Shown: positions 1 to 4,944 of the stretch, piece after piece
Numbering within the stretch: the first letter of the stretch is position 1
Layout of the letters: the number at the start of each line of letters is the position of its first letter
Source of the DNA: CAYRFU01 sp964423525
GTDB taxonomy: Bacteria > Vulcanimicrobiota > Xenobia > Xenobiales > JADMJV01
Direction: 5' to 3'
Length of the DNA stretch: 5,506 nucleotides
Assembly (NCBI GenBank): GCA_964423525.1
Contig: CAYRFU010000416.1
Location: forward strand, 1-5,506
Translations under genes and position numbers: made by a program
Notes under the pieces: model-generated
Database searches by the model: none
What the model was told of the DNA's origin: nothing
What the model saw: only the letters and a program-made list of their open reading frames with translations

Positions 1-1
1 C

Positions 2-1561
2 CAGTTTGAAACTTCGACCGCCCTCGTGACCGTGTTGGAGGCCGAAGAGCTTCGGGAAGGCCCCCAGACCCGAGCGATGGAAGCCGTTCTCGCCAAGGCT
101 TTCAGTGAAGAGGACTGGGCTGATGGGAACGCGCTGTTCCGATTCCTCTCGACCAAGCCCGACCTCTCCGAGCGGGAAGCAGCTGGCATCGAGGATCGGC
201 TCAAAGCCGAGGGCATCGACTCCTACGAAGTGATTGTCGGCTATATCGACGACCACGATAGTGAGCGGGCCGTCACCGGCGAATTGTTGGAAGAGTTGAT
301 CTTGGCCGAGGCTCGAGTGGCGACAGGTGGCGCGCGCCATCTCAGCGAGGCCCAAACCAGCCTGGCCAAAGTGATGGCCGAGAAGGGGGCTCAATACAAC
401 TACAGCGAGGGCGGCAGTGCGATTCTCGAGGCAGCCCTCGAGAATCCCGACTTCACGGAGCATAACCTGGCCGTGATAGAGCACGCTTTAGCAAGCGAAC
501 AGGACCAGTCACAGTTTCTTGAGCTGGTGGCTCGCGGCCCGGGCCTGAATCAGAGCCAGGCCGAGGCGATGGTCGCTCTCTTCGATGCCCACCAGCAGAT
601 GCTGGAGCAGATCGCTAACCATGACGATAATACCGCTTTCGAGAAGGAAAAAGCGAGACATCTGGTCCTCCAAACCGAGACTGTGACCGAGGGTCACAGA
701 AGTCTCTTGACCGGAATGCTGGAACTGTCTGATCAATATGGGCATTGGGACGGGGCCACGGAGTTCTTGAAAATCGGCCTGGCCAATCCAGACTTGAACG
801 AAACCCAAGCTGAGGTGGCCAAGAAGTTGGTGGAGATGAGCTCGCAACAACAAGCTCTTGGGATTTTTGCTCGAGCAGAACCCTCTTCTACTTCTTCCAA
901 TGCGGCCACGGCCAAGAGGCTCCTGGCCGCCACTGATTTCAACGAGTACCAAGCTGAAGTTGTGTCGGCCGTTGGACACGTGATGGACGACTCTGTCTCC
1001 TGGCATTATGGAGGAACGGTGGTGGATATCACTCTCAACGCCGAGCACTTCGGGCCGGTCCATGCCCAGCTCGGCAAGGCCTTTGTGGCTGAACTGGCTG
1101 GAGGCAGTAATTCCTTCAATGGGGAAGTGACCTACAGGGAGATCGTGCAGACGGAGGGGTTGAACCAGTCCCACGTCGAGCTCTATCAGGCTTTGGTCGA
1201 GCTTTCGGTGAAATACCCTAAACGGTGGTCATTAGACGAAGCCTTTAGCGTGGCTGTCAAGAACCCCAACTTGTCGCCCGCGCACGTGCGGACCGGCCTG
1301 GCTCACATTAATTACTCAGAGCGAAACGCTTTGGAGCTGTTGGCGGCTCCCCAGTTGAGTGCCGCTCAGGCCGATATGGCCGAAGCTTTGGTCAGCCTGT
1401 CGAAGGAGTGGGACTCGGGACTGATGGCCGTCAAACAAGTCCTGGCCAACCCCTACTACAGCCCCAAGCACGTTCAAGTTGGAGAATACTTATTGAATCT
1501 TTACGACAAAGACTACATTGGTAGTTCGCGCCTGGACGATGCTTTGACGTTCCTGGCCTGA
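2..1561 (+). CDS. Alpha-helical tandem-repeat protein, 5'-truncated by the window edge, function unknown
   Basis: I do not recognise a family. The frame is open to the window edge. Counting residue 1 from a GTG at 26, the 511 residues consist almost entirely of divergent helical repeats, usually 36-38 residues apart. The first helix of each unit follows a pattern like N-P-x-L-(S/N)-x-x-(Q/H)-(A/V)-x-x-x-x-A-L-V-x-L-S. Units begin near residues 8, 44, 103, 140, 171, 217, 254, 302, 338, 376, 413, 441 and 475; examples are NPDLNETQAEVAKKLVEMS (254) and APQLSAAQADMAEALVSLS (441). The GTG has no ribosome binding site, and the codons before it (QFETSTAL) look like the end of a preceding repeat helix, so the true start is upstream. 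No membrane segment, Cys pair or catalytic motif is visible. The composition is acidic and Ala/Leu/Glu-rich, suggesting a soluble alpha-solenoid scaffold or interaction protein; that role is inferred. The coding call is firm, the function is not. Confidence 0.85.
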   Translation, partial: QFETSTALVTVLEAEELREGPQTRAMEAVLAKAFSEEDWADGNALFRFLSTKPDLSEREAAGIEDRLKAEGIDSYEVIVGYIDDHDSERAVTGELLEELILAEARVATGGARHLSEAQTSLAKVMAEKGAQYNYSEGGSAILEAALENPDFTEHNLAVIEHALASEQDQSQFLELVARGPGLNQSQAEAMVALFDAHQQMLEQIANHDDNTAFEKEKARHLVLQTETVTEGHRSLLTGMLELSDQYGHWDGATEFLKIGLANPDLNETQAEVAKKLVEMSSQQQALGIFARAEPSSTSSNAATAKRLLAATDFNEYQAEVVSAVGHVMDDSVSWHYGGTVVDITLNAEHFGPVHAQLGKAFVAELAGGSNSFNGEVTYREIVQTEGLNQSHVELYQALVELSVKYPKRWSLDEAFSVAVKNPNLSPAHVRTGLAHINYSERNALELLAAPQLSAAQADMAEALVSLSKEWDSGLMAVKQVLANPYYSPKHVQVGEYLLNLYDKDYIGSSRLDDALTFLA

Positions 1562-1678
1562 ACGCGTGAGCCAACTCAAATTAGAAAGACCAGGCTATTC
1601 TCAGACTTCGCCGACTTTGTCAAGTACGATCTGAGTAATATCATCGACGACGCTGCTCGGGAGTCCGGAGAGCCGTAA
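1562..1678 (+). other. In-frame open extension after the repeat-protein stop (possible gene remnant)
   Basis: Directly after the TGA at 1559-1561 the same frame stays open for 38 codons, to TAA at 1676-1678. The translation is rich in hydrophobic/acidic helix-like patterns (FSDFADFVKYDLSNIIDDAA). The DDA near its end resembles the LDDAL of the last repeat before the stop. It may be a former C-terminal repeat cut off by a point mutation, a low-level readthrough product, or chance. No start codon or ribosome binding site is evident within it. A run of 38 codons is only moderately longer than expected by chance at this base composition. Confidence 0.3.
1617..1644 (+). promoter_or_regulatory. Sigma70-like promoter candidate upstream of the leader ORF and GGDEF regulator
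   Basis: A -35-like TTGTCA at 1617-1622 (5 of 6 to TTGACA) and a -10-like TATCAT at 1639-1644 (5 of 6 to TATAAT) are separated by 16 bases. Transcription would begin near 1651, about 47 bases before the small ORF at 1698 and about 173 bases before the regulator at 1824. This is consensus matching by eye in a bacterium whose sigma factor preferences are unknown. Confidence 0.35.
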
Positions 1679-1686
1679 ATTGTAAC

Positions 1687-1691
1687 AGGAG
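1687..1691 (+). promoter_or_regulatory. Strong Shine-Dalgarno site for the 33-codon ORF
   Basis: AGGAG lies six bases before the ATG at 1698. It is the best ribosome binding site in the window, clearly better than the purine-rich stretch before the downstream regulator. It is the main reason for considering the short ORF real. Confidence 0.5.
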
Positions 1692-1697
1692 CCAGAA

Positions 1698-1799
1698 ATG
1701 ACCATTCGAAGTCTCTTTTCCATCTTGGAAAGGTCTTGGCAAGCTCGCAGCCTTCGGGAGGGGCTTAGGGAAGGCGCATCACCTCAAACAGGGTCTTGA
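1698..1799 (+). CDS. Candidate 33-residue leader or small ORF upstream of the GGDEF regulator
   Basis: ATG at 1698, preceded by AGGAG with six-base spacing, opens a 33-codon frame ending in TGA at 1797-1799. The stop is 24 bases before the ATG of the GGDEF regulator and in the same frame. The peptide begins MTIRSLFSILERSWQARS and is Arg/Leu/Ser-rich, with no clear signal peptide or transmembrane segment and no family I recognise. Because the regulator's own ribosome binding site is weak, translation of this ORF could couple to it, or the ORF could act as a leader peptide; both are inferences. The ORF also contains a hairpin, most of a second hairpin and the first copy of a direct repeat. An alternative is that the start codon and Shine-Dalgarno match are coincidental within an untranslated leader. 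Confidence 0.35.
   Translation: MTIRSLFSILERSWQARSLREGLREGASPQTGS
1715..1733 (+). other. RNA hairpin candidate in the leader
   Basis: CTTTTCC at 1715-1721 pairs with GGAAAGG at 1727-1733 (seven pairs including one G-U) around the five-base loop ATCTT. No U-tract follows, so it is not a typical intrinsic terminator. It lies inside the 33-codon ORF, so ribosome passage would disrupt it. Confidence 0.3.
1732..1748 (+). repeat. Direct repeat copy A (GGTCTTGGCAAGCTCGC)
   Basis: This 17-base element recurs at 1792-1806 with only an internal two-base (GC) deletion; the start-to-start spacing is 60 bases. Copy A lies in the short ORF, where it is read as TCT TGG CAA GCT CGC. Confidence 0.5.
1750..1775 (+). 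other. Second leader hairpin candidate
   Basis: GCCTTC at 1750-1755 is complementary to GAAGGC at 1770-1775, with a G-rich 14-base loop. The stem is only six base pairs and the loop is large, so stability is uncertain. It sits between the two copies of the direct repeat. No T-tract follows, so it is not a convincing terminator. Confidence 0.25.
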
Positions 1800-1806
1800 A
1801 GCTCGC
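1792..1806 (+). repeat. Direct repeat copy B (GGTCTTGAAGCTCGC)
   Basis: Copy B matches copy A at 1732-1748 except for loss of GC after GGTCTTG. That loss creates the TGA that ends the 33-codon ORF. It ends 17 bases before the ATG of the GGDEF regulator, a position where a bound protein or RNA structure could affect initiation. Any role as an operator is inference. Confidence 0.5.
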
Positions 1807-1823
1807 GAAGAGAAGCGCCCCTG

Positions 1824-4214
1824 ATGATATCCGAGGGAGCCAAAACCCTTCTTTTGATCGGGTTCAGCGAGGCCGAGCGAGCCCAGCTGGAAGTGCTTTT
1901 CCAGGGTGTTCTAGTGGAACGATGCGAGCGAGCCTCAGCAACCGAGCGAGCAGCGAAAGGCACTTACGCTCTGGTTTTTCTCGACGGTCGGGACCACTCT
2001 CAAGAGGTTTTGACTTTGGCCTCTGAAGTGACCGGCGTGGTGAACCCGCCCCGGCCCATGTTCGCGGCCGCCCTCGCTTCAGAAGATAGGAGTCTGGTGT
2101 TCGAGCTGGTCAAGCGAGGGGTGAGCCGCCTGTTCTATCACCCTATCGACTTTAAGCAGCTGGCCCGGCAGCTGTCCTGGATGTTACGGCTGGAGATGCC
2201 GGCTGTTCGACTTTTTCAAAGTGACGAGAGTTCCCATCAGCTTGAGGTCAGAGAGAATCAGAAACTGCAGGAGATCGTGAAGGTTCGGGCCCGGAATCTC
2301 CTCGAAGCCCTGATTACCCATACCCAGAACGGTGCTCTCAGCCAGCATCAAGAGGAGTTGAGAGGCGAAATTCATCGCTGTGTGGGGAGTCTTGGCTCGT
2401 TTGGCTATGTCGACTGCTCGGCCATGATGCGCAAGATCGAAAATCTCTTACGCCAAGAGCAGCCCCTCAGCCCCGAGCAGAATCAGGAACTGTTTCGTCT
2501 CGTCCGAGCGACGGTGGAATTCCTTCTAGCCCCTGAGATAAATCGGAGCCTCGTTCCCCAGGCTGTCTCTCTTCCCACTGTAGCTCTCTCTTCTCGCGAT
2601 GAGGATCTGCGGACCGGGGTTTCGACCGAGGCTTTACGATGTGGCATTCGAGTTCTCGATGTCCGGCTCGAAGAGCTGCCCAATCTGCTGAAGAGCGCCA
2701 GGCCTGAGGGAGTTGTGGTCGACCTCGAGGGGCTCACTCCACGGGAACACAGCGCCTTGCGGGTGGTGTTGCCGGGGCTGACGTGTCCGGTGGTGGCCCT
2801 GGCTCGTAACCCTTCGCTTGAGGAGAGGGTGAAGGTCGCGTCGGCCGGTGTCTCGGCCCTTCTCGAAAAACCGATCGACTCGGGGCGGCTGCTGGAGCAG
2901 CTCCAGGAGCTTCTCACCATTCCGTCTTTCACCCGCATCGTGGCTCTCGACGATGACCCCGTTTTTCTGGCTGGCCTGGAGTCGATGCTGCTGCCACTCA
3001 AAACGCAGTTCACCCCGTTGTCCGATCCAGAGGAGTTGTGGGAGGCTCTCCAAACGCGCAATCCCGATCTCGTCATCCTCGACATCAACCTGCTCAAACT
3101 CGATGGAATCAAGCTCTGTAAAGCTTTGCGAAACGATCTTCGATTCGCCGAGAAAACGATCATCGTGATGACTTCGACCCTGGATGCTGAGACCCGCCGG
3201 CGAGCCTACGAAGCGGGGGCCGACGACTGTCTTTCTAAGTCTTTAGGAACTTTGGAGCTGCGAACTCGTATCGCAACCCGTTTGAGAAGGGCCAGAGACA
3301 CCCGCAAGACGGAAGAGGATGAGCTCACCGGTGTGATGACCAGGGCTCCCGCCATCAAAGCGATTCGTCATCTAGTCAATCTGGGGCGACGTCGGCTCTT
3401 TCCGGTATCGATGGCCGTCATCGACCTGGACAAGTTCAAGTCGATCAACGATACCTACGGCCACCCCGTCGGGGATGAGGTCCTTCGCCACACGGCTGCT
3501 TTGCTACAAGAGTCGTTCCGGGCCGAAGATGTGGTCAGCCGGTGGGGTGGAGAAGAGTTCGTGGTGGCGATGTTTATGATGACCAGGGAGCAGGCTGCTC
3601 GTAGGCTAGAAGACGTGATCGCTCGACTCCGCCAACACGAGTTTTCGGTGGGGCCCACGAAGTTTTCCGTGTCTTTCAGTGCTGGCGTGGCCCAGTTTCC
3701 CGATGACGGCCTGGAACTCGAGGTTCTCTACAAAGAAGCCGATAAAGCCCTGTATCACGCCAAAGAGTCGGGGCGGGCTCGGGTGGCCACGGTGTCGGCG
3801 GTGGAGGCCAGCAAAGAGACGCTTTCGAGCCTGATCGATGTCGTGCTAGTGGAAGATGACGACCCTCTGGCCGAAGTTGTGGTGGCTTCCCTCGAGTCTT
3901 TGGAATATAGTGTTCGCTGGTTCTCCGATGGCCACGAGGCCTTAGCCCATCTGTGTGGCAGCAACCCTGCTTTAAGGGCCCGCGTCTTACTCCTCGACCA
4001 GGATCTACCCGACATCACCGGGCTTGAGATTCTAGAGAAGTTGAGTCAAAACGGGGTGATCAAAAGCTCTAAGGTGATCACGGTCAGCGGCCGCATGAGT
4101 GAAGACCAGGTGGTGGCCGGATTTGAGCTGGGGTCGGTCGACCACATCACTAAGCCGTTCATTCTTCCCGTCTTGATCCGCCGCATCGAGAAGGCTCTCA
4201 GCGAAATCGATTGA
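1824..4214 (+). CDS. Multi-receiver, HPt-containing response regulator with GGDEF diguanylate cyclase domain
   Basis: A 796-residue soluble protein predicted to make c-di-GMP from two GTP under phosphorelay control. Order: degenerate receiver (about 5-122; D54 present, but no acidic pair, and His replaces the usual Lys at 106); HPt-like helical domain (about 145-235; H184 in a HRCVGSLGSFG context); second degenerate receiver (about 251-365; D300 and K349 kept, acidic pair replaced by S256-S257, Thr/Ser replaced by Ala); canonical receiver (370-490; D376/D377, D420, T450, K472); GGDEF domain (about 495-655; GGEEF at 575-579, RxxD I-site at 566-569 with the usual five-residue gap); C-terminal canonical receiver (670-796; E677/D678, D725, S755, K777). 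No kinase, membrane or signal segment is present, so phosphate must come from another protein. ATG 1824 is the first start after an in-frame TGA at 1797; its ribosome site (AGAGAAG) is modest. PleD-like (receiver-receiver-GGDEF) proteins are the nearest known scheme. The final 17 bases overlap truC on the opposite strand. Confidence 0.95.
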   Translation: MISEGAKTLLLIGFSEAERAQLEVLFQGVLVERCERASATERAAKGTYALVFLDGRDHSQEVLTLASEVTGVVNPPRPMFAAALASEDRSLVFELVKRGVSRLFYHPIDFKQLARQLSWMLRLEMPAVRLFQSDESSHQLEVRENQKLQEIVKVRARNLLEALITHTQNGALSQHQEELRGEIHRCVGSLGSFGYVDCSAMMRKIENLLRQEQPLSPEQNQELFRLVRATVEFLLAPEINRSLVPQAVSLPTVALSSRDEDLRTGVSTEALRCGIRVLDVRLEELPNLLKSARPEGVVVDLEGLTPREHSALRVVLPGLTCPVVALARNPSLEERVKVASAGVSALLEKPIDSGRLLEQLQELLTIPSFTRIVALDDDPVFLAGLESMLLPLKTQFTPLSDPEELWEALQTRNPDLVILDINLLKLDGIKLCKALRNDLRFAEKTIIVMTSTLDAETRRRAYEAGADDCLSKSLGTLELRTRIATRLRRARDTRKTEEDELTGVMTRAPAIKAIRHLVNLGRRRLFPVSMAVIDLDKFKSINDTYGHPVGDEVLRHTAALLQESFRAEDVVSRWGGEEFVVAMFMMTREQAARRLEDVIARLRQHEFSVGPTKFSVSFSAGVAQFPDDGLELEVLYKEADKALYHAKESGRARVATVSAVEASKETLSSLIDVVLVEDDDPLAEVVVASLESLEYSVRWFSDGHEALAHLCGSNPALRARVLLLDQDLPDITGLEILEKLSQNGVIKSSKVITVSGRMSEDQVVAGFELGSVDHITKPFILPVLIRRIEKALSEID
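1874..1951 (+). repeat. Three in-frame copies of CGAGCGAGC at the start of the regulator gene
   Basis: CGAGCGAGC occurs at 1874-1882, 1925-1933 and 1943-1951. All three are in the same frame and each encodes Glu-Arg-Ala, so the repetition may simply reflect helix composition and codon choice. The GCGAGC core is the reverse complement of the GCTCGC in the upstream direct repeats, so long-range pairing in the mRNA is possible but unproven. Confidence 0.3.
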
Positions 4215-4890
4215 TCACTTCTTGGGCCACTCCGAGTTGAGCTAGAAGCCCTCGCAGTCGACCCGGTAGGGGGCAAACCAGGTCCAGAGGCCGGTCCCCT
4301 TCAGGATGGCTCAACTGCAACCGCCTGGAATGGAGCATCAGCCGCTTCTGACCGGTGTTGGCAGTGAAGAGCCGGTTGTGTTCCTTGCTTCCGTGTTGGC
4401 GGTCTCCGATGACCGGATGACCAAGGCCGCGAAGATGTCGGCGAATCTGGTGATAAATGCCAGACCCTGGCCGGACCTCGATCAGGGCGTATCGGGCGGT
4501 AGGGAAGGCCTCATTCGTCCAGGGTAGCTCCAGGGAGGCCACCGTTTCGTAGTGGGTGAAGGCCGGTTTGCCGTCGAGAGAGCGTTCGATCTGACCGCTC
4601 CCCGGCCAGCCCCGAACCAGAGCCAGGTAAGTTTTTCTAATCTGTCGATTCTGGAAGGCCAGGCTCAGGGCTCGAGAAGCCTCGCGGGAACGGCCCAGGA
4701 CCAGAACTCCGGAAGTGCCCCGGTCGAGTCGGTTGACAGGGTAGACCTCAGGCCCAAGCTGGTGGCGAAGGCAAGAGAGAAGGGTGTGTTTGTCGGGGGC
4801 CTGCTGCGACCGGTGAACAACCAAACCCGAGGGTTTATCAGCGGCCACCAGAAACTCGTCTGAATAGAGGAGGGGGATCGAGCGAGGCAT
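4198..4890 (-). CDS. truC: TruC-like tRNA pseudouridine synthase (RluA family)
   Basis: A 230-residue cytoplasmic enzyme predicted to isomerise a uridine to pseudouridine in RNA; E. coli TruC acts at tRNA position 65. Visible family features: the catalytic-Asp motif NRLDRGTSG at 53-61 with D56; K-T-Y-L-A-L-V-R-G at 86-94 with the family Tyr at 88; FTHYETV at 111-117; HQIRRHLRGLGHPVIGD at 147-163; and RLMLHSRRLQLSHP at 183-196. The N-terminal LLYSDEFLVAADKPSGLVVHRS matches the TruC/RluA opening strand and there is no S4 domain, unlike RluC and RluD. The segment with PTARYAL (130-136) and the QKRLMLHS stretch resemble E. coli TruC (260 residues) more than RluA. The usual His of HRLDR is Asn here. 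ATG at 4888-4890 follows a weak AAAAGG. The gene converges with, and overlaps by 17 bases, the GGDEF regulator, and diverges from the MsrA-like gene. Family assignment is firm; the exact target uridine is inferred from homology. Confidence 0.88.
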   Translation of the reverse strand: MPRSIPLLYSDEFLVAADKPSGLVVHRSQQAPDKHTLLSCLRHQLGPEVYPVNRLDRGTSGVLVLGRSREASRALSLAFQNRQIRKTYLALVRGWPGSGQIERSLDGKPAFTHYETVASLELPWTNEAFPTARYALIEVRPGSGIYHQIRRHLRGLGHPVIGDRQHGSKEHNRLFTANTGQKRLMLHSRRLQLSHPEGDRPLDLVCPLPGRLRGLLAQLGVAQEVINRFR

Positions 4891-4944
4891 CGGGGCCTTT
4901 TCTGGCTCGGAACTTTTTGGCCTCCGGCGCGTTGCTAACCATAG
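4891..4944. promoter_or_regulatory. 54-base divergent intergenic region between truC and the msrA-like gene
   Basis: Both genes are transcribed outward from this gap, so it or the adjoining coding ends should carry two divergent promoters. I see no convincing -35/-10 pair on either strand. The only recognisable translation signal is a weak AAAAGG before the truC ATG on the minus strand. The msrA-like ATG has no visible Shine-Dalgarno. Confidence 0.35.

Noticed and set aside
26..28. GTG at 26 as the true start of the repeat protein
   Set aside because: There is no Shine-Dalgarno before it, and the preceding in-frame codons continue a repeat helix, so the gene most likely begins outside the window.
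509..1174. Minus-strand 221-codon open frame inside the repeat-protein gene
   Set aside because: Its translation has no recognisable domain and it lies wholly antisense to a gene with clear protein repeats; it is a shadow.
1715..1775. Intrinsic terminator for the repeat-protein gene in the leader hairpins
   Set aside because: Neither stem is followed by a T-tract and one has a 14-base loop.
1559..1799. Reassigned TGA codon (two TGAs at 1559 and 1797 are followed by open frame)
   Set aside because: Trp is encoded by TGG throughout, the regulator and truC both end with TGA at sensible family lengths, and the base composition does not suggest a recoding lineage.
2483..3163. Minus-strand 226-codon open frame inside the GGDEF regulator
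   Set aside because: It is Ser/Arg-rich with low complexity, typical of an antisense shadow of a GC-rich gene, and the sense strand encodes well-conserved receiver domains.
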